The position numbers were made by a program, and so were the translations under genes. DNA of 16,061 nucleotides from Micromonosporaceae bacterium (lineage in GTDB: Bacteria; Actinomycetota; Actinomycetes; Mycobacteriales; Micromonosporaceae), in contig JADGGF010000040.1 in NCBI GenBank assembly GCA_019690055.1, positions 1-16,061 of the forward strand, in the 5' to 3' direction. The notes under the pieces are model-generated. The model was not told the DNA's origin and did not search any database. It saw only the letters and a program-made list of their open reading frames with translations. Shown in pieces: positions 1 to 6,514 of the stretch (position 1 is the first letter of the stretch; every line of letters starts with the position of its first letter).

Positions 1-104
1 CTCCTACGGGGGCGCTACGGAGGGGGTGTCGTGGCGCGATGGAGTTCGCACGAGGGGGAGCGGTGGCGAGTCTGGCCACGGTGTCCGGCCAGGTGGGGGT
101 TGAG

Positions 105-542
105 ATGTCGACGGTGCCGGTGCGGATCATCGGCCGTCGACTGCCGGGCCTGACCTGGTCGGGGCGCAGCGGCATCCACCTCGGCGTGCAACGCGGGTCC
201 GAGGTGGTCGGCCTCGTGCGCGGCGATGAGGGTGAGGCCAGGTTCGACATCGAGGTGGAACTGCACGTCGACGCCGAGGGCGGGGCGGACTTCCGCGGGC
301 CGTACGTGCACGGGCGGCGCATGCAGCGCTACGCCTACCTCGTCTGGGGCGAGGTCGACGACGAGGGCACGTTCACCATGTTCCAGCGGGTCAAGCTCCC
401 CCTGTCGCCGTTGCTGGAGCAGTACGGCGTCGACGCCCTGCGCAACTCCCGGCGCGTGCACGCCTTCCTCGAGCTCACCGACCCCAAGGGCCGGCCGGTC
501 GGGGCCACAGTGCGCCCACCCTGGGTCTTCTGGCGGCTCTAG
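105..542 (+). CDS. DUF5990 family protein
   Basis: A 145-residue cytoplasmic protein of unknown biochemical role, recognised as DUF5990 from its pattern: an N-terminal VRIIGRRLPG strand, a GIHLGVQRG segment, FDIEVELHV, then DFRGPYVHGRR, the block YLVWGEVDDEGTFTMFQRVK, and the closing AxVRPPWVFW. No signal peptide or membrane segment is visible. I chose the ATG at 105 because the family's conserved region begins four residues after it and GGTGGGGG lies 5 bases upstream. An ATG at 39 (167 residues) and a GTG at 63 are in frame and also preceded by purine-rich stretches, but the extra residues (ARGGAVASLATVSGQ) do not look like part of the family. Bases 1-104 show nothing else recognisable. Family assignment is from recall of the motif pattern; no function should be inferred. 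Confidence 0.82.
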   Translation: MSTVPVRIIGRRLPGLTWSGRSGIHLGVQRGSEVVGLVRGDEGEARFDIEVELHVDAEGGADFRGPYVHGRRMQRYAYLVWGEVDDEGTFTMFQRVKLPLSPLLEQYGVDALRNSRRVHAFLELTDPKGRPVGATVRPPWVFWRL

Positions 543-669
543 ACGAGACTAGCCCGGCGGCGGCTTGCTCTGGACCGAGGAGTCGAGCGAGGAACGAGCG
601 AGCGACGAGGGAAGAGCAAGCCTCAAGAAGAGCCGGGCCGCCGGAGCGTAGCGAAGGCAACGAGACTAG
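543..669. repeat. Intergenic inverted repeat flanked by 10 bp direct repeats
   Basis: ACGAGACTAG occurs at 543-552 and again at 660-669. Between the copies lies an imperfect inverted repeat: CCGGCGG (554-560) pairs with CCGCCGG (638-644), and GGCTTGCTCT (562-571) pairs perfectly with AGAGCAAGCC (613-622). The loop contains overlapping GAGCGA and GAACGAG runs. It starts directly after the stop codon of the DUF5990 gene. It could act as a terminator for that gene, or be a small mobile or palindromic repeat whose insertion produced the 10 bp duplication. The structure is directly seen; the role is inference. Confidence 0.6.
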
Positions 670-679
670 GCTCGCCGAC

Positions 680-1036
680 GTGTGGACTCCGCTGGCCCTC
701 GCGATCATCATAGGCTCGGTCGGCCTCGGCGTGTGGTGCCTGGCGAGCGGGGCTCGGGGGCGCTACCTGAACCAGCCGCAGTACAGCGGCCTGCTCGTGC
801 TCGCCGCCGTCGTCCTGGTGCAGAGCGTCGTGGCCGCCGTACGCCTGGTCGCCGGTGACCGCCCGTCGGAGGTGGCCACGTTCGTCGGGTACCTGCTCAC
901 CACCGCGCTCCTGATGCCCACGGGCGTGTGGCTGGCCCGGATGGAGCCGACCCGCTGGGGCTCGGTGATCGCCGGGAGCGCCTCGCTCGTCGTGGCCATC
1001 CTCACCCTGCGCTGCCTGCAGGTCTGGTCCCGGTGA
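680..1036 (+). CDS. Small four-helix membrane protein, hypothetical
   Basis: A 118-residue integral membrane protein that I do not recognise as a named family. Four hydrophobic segments are visible at about residues 4-22, 35-57, 66-88 and 93-116, with short polar turns carrying Arg/Lys (SGARGRYLNQ, AGDRPSE, ARMEPTR). There is no signal peptide separate from the first helix and no catalytic motif. The start is GTG at 680. No strong ribosome binding site is seen; the preceding bases are GCTCGCCGAC. The TGA stop overlaps the GTG of the next membrane protein gene (GTGA), so the two are almost certainly translated from one transcript and may form a complex or paralogous pair. Confidence 0.72.
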   Translation: MWTPLALAIIIGSVGLGVWCLASGARGRYLNQPQYSGLLVLAAVVLVQSVVAAVRLVAGDRPSEVATFVGYLLTTALLMPTGVWLARMEPTRWGSVIAGSASLVVAILTLRCLQVWSR

Positions 1037-1455
1037 CGCGCTCGGCGATCAACACCGGCCCCGGGCGGGTGCTGCTGTTCCTGTACGCCCTCTTCGCGGT
1101 CGCCGCGGGGGCCCGGGCCGGCGTCCAGATAGCGACGAAGTTTGATGAAGCTCCCGTCGCGTACCTGCTGTCGGCGTTCGCCGCGGTGGTGTATATCGCG
1201 GCGACGGTCGGTTTCGTGCGGGGCGGCCACGGCGGGCGGCGGCTTGCCATCGCCTGCCTGCTGATCGAGCTTGCTGGCGTGCTCGTGGTGGGCACGCTCA
1301 GCCTGGTTCTCACCTCCGCCTTCCCCGACGAGACCGTGTGGTCGCAGTACGGGCGGGGGTACGGGTTCGTCCCGCTGGGTCTGCCCGTGCTGGGCCTGAT
1401 CTGGCTGCGCGCCACGCCGGAGAACCAGGAGCCTTCGGAGCCAGGCGACCAGTAG
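1033..1455 (+). CDS. Second small membrane protein, translationally coupled
   Basis: A 140-residue membrane protein starting at the GTG embedded in the GTGA overlap with the preceding gene. The reading frame is open upstream to 928, but the coupling site and the point where hydrophobic helices begin favour 1033. Hydrophobic segments lie at about residues 10-31, 38-60, 67-90 and 107-126. The third loop is Gly/Arg-rich (RGGHGGRR) and the C-terminus is an acidic, Pro/Glu-rich tail (ATPENQEPSEPGDQ), probably cytoplasmic. I recognise no family. It resembles its partner in size and topology, though no clear sequence identity shows by eye. Its stop lies 3 bp from the stop of the convergent TetR gene, so the two transcripts must overlap at their 3' ends unless transcription stops inside coding sequence. 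Confidence 0.72.
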   Translation: MTRSAINTGPGRVLLFLYALFAVAAGARAGVQIATKFDEAPVAYLLSAFAAVVYIAATVGFVRGGHGGRRLAIACLLIELAGVLVVGTLSLVLTSAFPDETVWSQYGRGYGFVPLGLPVLGLIWLRATPENQEPSEPGDQ

Positions 1456-1458
1456 CCC

Positions 1459-2148
1459 TCAGGAGACGTCGACGGCCCGCCAGAGCGTGGTGGGGGCGGT
1501 GGCGACGGCCTGGGCCCGGGCCCGCTCGCGCAGGCTCTGGCCGGTGGCGATGCGAGCCGCGAGATCGGGCGTCGGCCGCAGGCCGGGCAGGATCACCGTC
1601 CAGACCTCGACCAGGCGCTTGCTGACGTCGGCCTCACCGCTGCTCGCGAGCTGCAGGGCTCCGACCAGGCAGGTCACGATGACCCGGGCCGCGACGTCGG
1701 CCGGGCAGGCCAGCCCCATCAGCTCCCACTCGCCGGCCGGGGAGAGGAGACGCTCGATGTCGCCGGCCCAGCCCTCGAAGGGGCCCGCCACCGGCGTCTT
1801 GATCGCGTCGCGCTCCAGCGACAGCCTGATCCCCGCCCGCACCAGCACGTCGGTGGCGTACTTCTCGGCCACCTCGAACGAGAGCGCGATCACGGTGTCG
1901 AGGGCCGGCGCCTTGAGCGCCTCGAACTGGGCGACGATCGGGGGCCACTGGGCCGCGGTGTACTCGACGATCGCGGCGGCGAGCGCTTCCTTGCTGGCGA
2001 ACAGCGAGTAGAACCCGTTCTTGGTCAGGCCCGTGCTCTCGAGCAGGTCGTTGACGCTGGTGCCGAGGAAGCCCCGCTCGGCGAAGAGCATGGCCGCGTA
2101 GCGCATCACCCGAAGCTGCTCGCCGTCCATCCGCTGATGCCGTGCCAC
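1459..2148 (-). CDS. TetR-family regulator, ScbR/gamma-butyrolactone-receptor-like
   Basis: A 229-residue one-component DNA-binding regulator. Residues about 10-56 are the TetR helix-turn-helix: AAMLFAERGFLGTSVNDLLE, then TGLTKNGFYSLFASKEAL. The ligand domain carries the block LSFEVAEKYATDVLVRAGIRL and PFEGWAGDIERLL, which matches the pattern of actinomycete ScbR/ArpA autoregulator receptors (VLRAGLRLA and PFTEW in ScbR). A small diffusible ligand such as a gamma-butyrolactone is therefore likely, but unproven. I chose GTG at 2148 (VARHQRMDGEQLR) because it gives the usual N-terminal arm before helix 1. ATG at 2130 would shorten the arm. The open frame continues upstream to 2538 but that part is the antisense of the AAA gene. 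It is divergent from the AAA/metallopeptidase genes with a 145 bp gap, so it may repress them and itself. Confidence 0.85.
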   Translation of the reverse strand: MARHQRMDGEQLRVMRYAAMLFAERGFLGTSVNDLLESTGLTKNGFYSLFASKEALAAAIVEYTAAQWPPIVAQFEALKAPALDTVIALSFEVAEKYATDVLVRAGIRLSLERDAIKTPVAGPFEGWAGDIERLLSPAGEWELMGLACPADVAARVIVTCLVGALQLASSGEADVSKRLVEVWTVILPGLRPTPDLAARIATGQSLRERARAQAVATAPTTLWRAVDVS

Positions 2149-2293
2149 GCCAAGCAAGGTAGCACCACGGGCGCCCCGACCTCCGGGCACGACATGGCGG
2201 CGCGCGAAATGAGGGGTGTACGACACGGGTGCCCGGGATGGGCGCCGGAAAGCGGTCGCGGTGCCCGTGCGCCCGCACTCATCATGGACGGCG

Positions 2294-3355
2294 ATGGAAT
2301 CCGCGATCACGGTCACACCAGCCCAGCTGCCGGGCGTGCTGCTGCACGTCGCGGTGGTGCGGCCTGTCTTCGTCTGGGGCGCCCCGGGCATCGGCAAGAG
2401 CTCCCTGGTGCGGACGTTCGCCCAGTCGCTGGGCCTGGACTGCGTGACGCTGATCGGCACCCAGCTTGCGCCGGAGGATCTCATCGGCGTGCCCGAGCTG
2501 CGCGACGGGCGCAGCCGGTTCGCCCCGCCCGAGATCATCGCCCGGGACGAGCCGTACTGCCTGTTCCTGGACGAGCTGAACTCCTCCTCGCCGGACGTGC
2601 AAAAGGCTTTCTACTCGTTGATCCTGGATCGACGCATCGGTGGGTACACGCTGCCGGAGGGATCGATCGTCATCGGAGCCGGCAACCGGGCCTCGGACAA
2701 CGCCCTGGCTCGCCCGATGGCCAGCGCCCTGGTGAACCGGCTGGTCCACGTCCACCTGCGGGCCGACGTCAAGGACTGGCTGGAGTGGGCCGCCCGGGCG
2801 GGCATCCACCCGTGGGTGGTCGACCACATCACCCTGCGGCCGGATCACCTGTGGGCCAGGCCGCCGAAGACGGAGGAGCCGTTCTCGACACCGCGGAGCT
2901 GGCACATGCTCTCCGACGCGCTGCACTCCTACGGCGAGTCGATCGGCGAGGAGATGTTGCGGGTGCTCGCGTGGGGCACGCTGTCGCCCGGCCATGCCCA
3001 GGCCTTCACGGCGTACGTGAAGACGCTGCGCCACCGCTACGACCTGGAGGCGGTGCTCAAGGGCGACGCCCCGTGGCCGGCCCGGCCGGAGGACCGCGAC
3101 CTGCTCTACTTCCTGGCCGAGACCTTCCGCGCCCGGCTGATCCATGACCTGCCGGCGGACAAGGATCGGGCCCCGGCGGCGCTGCGCGCCTTCGCCCACC
3201 GGGCCAAGGCCCTGCTCGTCGAGCTGGCCGAGATCTCGCTGGAGTGCGCCCAGCTCGTCATCGCGCCCGACGAGCACGGCAACTCGGCGCTGCCCGCCTG
3301 GTTCATGGTGGACATCGGCCGGGACCTGCCGCGACTGGTCGCCGCGCGGAAGTGA
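2294..3355 (+). CDS. MoxR-like AAA+ ATPase
   Basis: A 353-residue cytoplasmic ATPase. The Walker A motif GAPGIGKSS is at residues 29-37 (Lys35), Walker B CLFLDELN has Asp93-Glu94, and sensor-1 is GAGNRASDN with Asn131, followed by an ALVNRL arginine-finger region near 145-150. This spacing is that of MoxR-type AAA+ proteins, which remodel or load partners that contain vWA domains. The C-terminal 200 residues are helical and lack a second ATPase site. I chose ATG at 2294 because the conserved fold begins right after it. An upstream frame from 2216 has no better ribosome binding site. Thirty-one bases separate it from the metallopeptidase-vWA gene, and this gene order is the standard pairing, so that protein is the likely partner. 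Substrates cannot be read from the sequence. Confidence 0.88.
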   Translation: MESAITVTPAQLPGVLLHVAVVRPVFVWGAPGIGKSSLVRTFAQSLGLDCVTLIGTQLAPEDLIGVPELRDGRSRFAPPEIIARDEPYCLFLDELNSSSPDVQKAFYSLILDRRIGGYTLPEGSIVIGAGNRASDNALARPMASALVNRLVHVHLRADVKDWLEWAARAGIHPWVVDHITLRPDHLWARPPKTEEPFSTPRSWHMLSDALHSYGESIGEEMLRVLAWGTLSPGHAQAFTAYVKTLRHRYDLEAVLKGDAPWPARPEDRDLLYFLAETFRARLIHDLPADKDRAPAALRAFAHRAKALLVELAEISLECAQLVIAPDEHGNSALPAWFMVDIGRDLPRLVAARK

Positions 3356-3386
3356 GCCGTCCACCGGTGAGAAAGGACGTACGTCG

Positions 3387-5165
3387 GTGAGCCGGCGTGC
3401 CGCGAAACGGCCCGACCCGCGCGAGGAGAAGTGGCGGGCCGGCCTGGCGCTGCTGGCCGCGCACGGGCTGTTCCGCTCGTTCGGTGATGTGTCCTTCGTG
3501 GACAGTCCCCGCCTGGCCCAGAGCCGGGGCTGGGCCTTCGTGACCACCGGCGGTCGGGTCATCTGCCACATGTATGCGGATCTTGACCCTGACGAATGGG
3601 CGTGGGTCGTCGCGCACGCGTTCCTGCACCGCGGGTTCGGTCACCTGCAGTCGGGGCGGCGGCCGAGCGATGCGATCGAGGCCGCCGCGGCCTGCCTGTC
3701 GGTGAACCGGTTCCTGCGCGAGCTGCGGCTCGGCCGGGAACCGATCCTCCTGCCCGACGAGTTGCCCACCGGCGATCCGGAGGTGCTCACGTTGCGGTGG
3801 CGGATCGAGGGCGTTCCGCCGGCGCTGCGTCAGGCGGGTACCGCCGGTCACGCCGTCGACGTCGTTGACGAGCCGTACGGGCCGCACATCGACTGGGAGG
3901 CCGAGTTCGCCGCGGCCATCGCCCGGGCCGCCGCCGACGCGATCGAGGTGGCCGGCGGGGCCCGGGTGTCGATGACCGACCCGAGGCGTCACCTCCCGCC
4001 GTGGGAGCTCGCCCGCAACTGGTTCCTGTCGTCGTATCCGCTGCTGGGTGGGCTGGCGGCTCATTTCACCCTGGTCGCCGACGGAGCGCTGGCCCAGTCG
4101 TGGGACATCTCGGTGGCCGCCGTCAGCCCGACGGTCGGGGAGATCTATCTGAATCCGTTCGCCGCCCTGTCCGAAGCGGAGTGGCGGTTCGTGATCGCGC
4201 ACGAGATGCTGCACGCCGCGCTGCGCCACGGTGACCGGGTGGGCGGTCGGGACCCGTACCTGTGGAACGTGGCCACCGACTACGTCATCAACGGCTGGCT
4301 GGTCGAGATGGGCGTCGGTGCCCGGCCCGACGGCGTGCTCTACGACCCCGAGCTGGCCGGGCTGTCGGCCGAGGCCGTCTACGACCGCATCGCGACCGAC
4401 CTGCGCCGGCTGCGTCGGCTCGCCACGCTACGGGGCCGCGGCTTGGGCGATGTCCTGGGCGAACCACTGCCGCTCCCGGGCGCGCGCTCCGGGGTCGACC
4501 TCGACGAGTACTACCGCCGGGCGCTCGCCACCGGCCTCGCCTACCACGAGAGCGGGCAGCGGGGCCGGCTGCCGGCCGGCCTGGTCGAGGAGATCAGGGC
4601 GCTGGAGCACCCGCCGCTGCCCTGGGACGCGCAACTGGCCCGGTGGTTCCAGGAGTTCGTCCCGGCGCCCGAGTCGCGCCGGTCGTACGTCCGCCCGTCC
4701 CGGCGTCAGGCGTCCACTCCGGACATTCCCCGCCCGGGCCGGTGGCGGCCCGAGGAGGAGACGCTGCGGTGTACGTTCGGCGTCGTGCTAGATACATCTG
4801 GATCTATGGATGGAAGGGTGCTGGGCCTGGCGCTGGGGGCCATCGCGTCGTACGCCACCGCCCGCGACGTGCCGCGGGCGCGCGTGGTGTTCTGCGACGC
4901 GGCCGCCTACGACGCCGGGTATCTCGACGTCGAGGCGATCGCCGGCCGGGTGCGCGTGCGGGGGAGGGGCGGCACCCGGCTGCAGCCCGGCATCGACCTG
5001 CTTGAGCGCGCCGATGACTTTCCCGCCGACGCGCCGATCCTGGTCATCACCGACGGGCAGTGCGACGTGGTGCGGGTCCGGCGGGAGCATGCCTTCCTGA
5101 TCCCCCACGGCGCGCACCTGCCGTTCACCCCGCGCGGGCCGGTCTTCCGCATCGTCGCGCCCTGA
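3387..5165 (+). CDS. DUF2201-type metallopeptidase/vWA protein with duplicated peptidase domain
   Basis: A 592-residue cytoplasmic protein. The start is GTG at 3387, with GAAAGGA nine bases upstream. The intact zinc-peptidase core is at about residues 210-350: FVIAHEMLHAALRH gives His272, Glu273 and His276, followed by a YVINGWL helix. A vWA-like domain fills the last 130 residues, with the MIDAS motif DTSGS at 469-473 and a later ITDGQ. This order is that of the putative metallopeptidase/VWA-like family DUF2201. Residues about 20-135 are a second, diverged copy of the peptidase region in which the motif reads HAFLH (His77, Ala78, His81), so its catalytic glutamate is gone. A cluster of rare AT-rich codons lies exactly over the MIDAS motif. 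Partnership with the upstream AAA ATPase is expected from gene order; the protein target is unknown. Confidence 0.85.
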   Translation: MSRRAAKRPDPREEKWRAGLALLAAHGLFRSFGDVSFVDSPRLAQSRGWAFVTTGGRVICHMYADLDPDEWAWVVAHAFLHRGFGHLQSGRRPSDAIEAAAACLSVNRFLRELRLGREPILLPDELPTGDPEVLTLRWRIEGVPPALRQAGTAGHAVDVVDEPYGPHIDWEAEFAAAIARAAADAIEVAGGARVSMTDPRRHLPPWELARNWFLSSYPLLGGLAAHFTLVADGALAQSWDISVAAVSPTVGEIYLNPFAALSEAEWRFVIAHEMLHAALRHGDRVGGRDPYLWNVATDYVINGWLVEMGVGARPDGVLYDPELAGLSAEAVYDRIATDLRRLRRLATLRGRGLGDVLGEPLPLPGARSGVDLDEYYRRALATGLAYHESGQRGRLPAGLVEEIRALEHPPLPWDAQLARWFQEFVPAPESRRSYVRPSRRQASTPDIPRPGRWRPEEETLRCTFGVVLDTSGSMDGRVLGLALGAIASYATARDVPRARVVFCDAAAYDAGYLDVEAIAGRVRVRGRGGTRLQPGIDLLERADDFPADAPILVITDGQCDVVRVRREHAFLIPHGAHLPFTPRGPVFRIVAP

Positions 5166-5225
5166 GCGCTCAGGCGGTTCCTCGCCCCTCCGCGCCGCGA
5201 CCTTGCCGCGTGAGCACGGCTTCAC

Positions 5226-5325
5226 GCTTGCCTCGTTCGTACCGGCTGGCCCTTTTCTCGTTCGCACCGGCTGGCCCTTGTCACGTTCGTGCCGGCTGGC
5301 GCTTGTCTCGTTCGCGCCGGCTGGT
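5226..5325. repeat. Four 25 bp tandem repeats
   Basis: Four head-to-tail 25 bp units occupy 5226-5250, 5251-5275, 5276-5300 and 5301-5325. Each has the pattern YCTTG/T-YCTCGTTCG-YR-CCGGCTGG-C, with only a few differences between copies; unit 3 has CACGTTCG. There are no spacers, so this is not CRISPR. It lies in the 271 bp gap between the vWA gene and the barstar-like gene. No clear terminator or promoter was found in the rest of that gap apart from a weak TATCGT at 5394-5399. A protein-binding array for the downstream gene, or a slippage-prone minisatellite, are both possible. Confidence 0.8.
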
Positions 5326-5436
5326 GGCTGCGTTCCCGCCAGCGCCCGGTGCGTACGGGTTTGCGGTGCTTCCCGGCGCCATCGGCGGGGCGGTATCGTC
5401 CGGCTTGACCGCGGGAGTGAACGGGAAGGAGGAGGG

Positions 5437-6225
5437 ATGTCATCCTCGCGGTACGCCCTGCGCAGCGAGAACCGGACGCCCCCGCTGCTGGGCTGGGCGG
5501 AGATGGACGGGTTCTTTGTGGGCACCGAGTCCGCCTGGGAGGCGCACGAGAACCCGAGCGAGGAGCCGGGGACCGTCCAGGTGACGCTGCGGGGCTTGGA
5601 CTGGCTCGACGCGGCGGCTGACCGTCCTACCCGGACACTCGAGCTCGGCGACACGGTGCTGGAGGTGCGCAGCGACCGGGGCCGGACGCTGGGCGACTAC
5701 TCACTGTGGGACACCCGCCTGACGGTGCCGGCCGGGGCCGCCGAGGCCACGCTGACCGCCACCATCGGCGCCGTGCCCCACGTCGGGGCCGAGTGGAGCT
5801 GGGAGCAGTGGCGCAGCGCGCGGCCGAGCCAACTCAACCTGTGGGCCCAGTTGCCCGTGGGGCGGCGCGAAGGCTGGCTGGAGGTCGCACAGGCCGTCGC
5901 CCTTCGCGAACACACGACTCCCTACCCGGCGCTGACCGAACGGATCGATCTCGACGGTCGTCACATCGACGATCTCGCGAGCTTCTTCTGTGCGCTGGGC
6001 GAGGCGTTGGCCGGGCCGGGCGGTTGGTGCGCCTCGAACGTGGCCGGGTTGGCCGACTGCCTGCGCCACGCGCCCCGGGCCACGGCGCGGCCGCAACTGG
6101 TGTGGCGGGAGATGGCCGTGGGCGAGCGCGGGCTGGCCCGCAAGGTCGAGGGCGACACGGTGACGTACCTCGAACTGATTCTGAGCGTCCTGGCCGACGG
6201 TTCCGTCGATGTCGTGCGAGCGTAG
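5437..6225 (+). CDS. Barstar-fold protein with N-terminal domain of unknown function
   Basis: A 262-residue soluble protein. The ATG at 5437 follows an excellent GGAAGGAGGAGGG site. Residues about 168-262 align along their whole length with barstar, the barnase inhibitor: IDLDGRHIDD strand and turn, ALGEALAGPGGW helix, SNVAGLADCL (Asn201, Asp207) matching barstar's ENLDALWDCL, then PQLVWREM and the final helix-strand TYLELILSVLADGSVDVVRA. The barnase-contacting Asp35 of barstar corresponds to Ala203 and Trp38 to Ala206, while Asp39 is kept (Asp207). The first 165 residues are rich in Trp and predicted strands (GWAEMDGFFVG, LRGLDWLDAA, WSWEQWRSARPSQLNLWAQL) and I recognise no family for them. 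No nuclease toxin gene is next to it. The name is secure only for the C-terminal fold; an immunity role is inference. Confidence 0.75.
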   Translation: MSSSRYALRSENRTPPLLGWAEMDGFFVGTESAWEAHENPSEEPGTVQVTLRGLDWLDAAADRPTRTLELGDTVLEVRSDRGRTLGDYSLWDTRLTVPAGAAEATLTATIGAVPHVGAEWSWEQWRSARPSQLNLWAQLPVGRREGWLEVAQAVALREHTTPYPALTERIDLDGRHIDDLASFFCALGEALAGPGGWCASNVAGLADCLRHAPRATARPQLVWREMAVGERGLARKVEGDTVTYLELILSVLADGSVDVVRA

Positions 6226-6247
6226 GTCACGGCCGGGGACCGGCTGA

Positions 6248-6487
6248 CGTATCGATGCTGGCGTACGGGCCCGGGCGGTCGGGAACGCGTGGCTTGCGCA
6301 GGCCTATTTCGCGCCGCCGGTGCGGCTGGAGTTCGCTCCCGAGCGGGACGACGACACGGTCGACATCATCCTGGGCCGGGCCTTCACCAACCTGCTCACG
6401 CCCACCGAGGTCAATCAGGCGGTCGCCGGCAATGGCCAGCGGGCCGCCCCGCCCGGCACCTGCGGCGTGGTATCCACAGAGGACTGA
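6248..6487 (+). pseudogene. Startless coding fragment
   Basis: An open frame of 79 codons ends at TGA 6485-6487. It has protein-like composition (GNAWLAQAYFAPPVRLEFAP, then TVDIILGRAFTNLLTPTEVN) and codon bias towards G/C in third positions. It has no ATG or GTG with a ribosome binding site: the frame opens after a TGA at 6245-6247, and the only in-frame GTG is at 6320 without a purine-rich leader. It begins 22 bases after the barstar-like gene in a different frame, so it may be the tail of a once longer gene cut by frameshift or rearrangement. Its last residues (PPGTCGVVSTED) look less coding-like and approach the inverted-repeat element at 6515. I do not recognise the family. Confidence 0.4.
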
Positions 6488-6514
6488 CGCCCTCCGCCCG
6501 TGGTCGTGGGCGGT

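Noticed and set aside
2282..3571. A 429-codon minus-strand frame opposite the ATPase gene, plus the upstream extension of the TetR frame to 2538.
   Set aside because: Both are antisense shadows; the ATPase has Walker motifs in the plus frame and the TetR domain starts only at 2148.
5205..5230. Terminator after the metallopeptidase-vWA gene (GTGAGC/GCTTCAC).
   Set aside because: The stem has only a few pairs with a bulge and would be unstable; not enough to call.
5226..5325. CRISPR array.
   Set aside because: The 25 bp units abut without spacers, and no cas genes are present.
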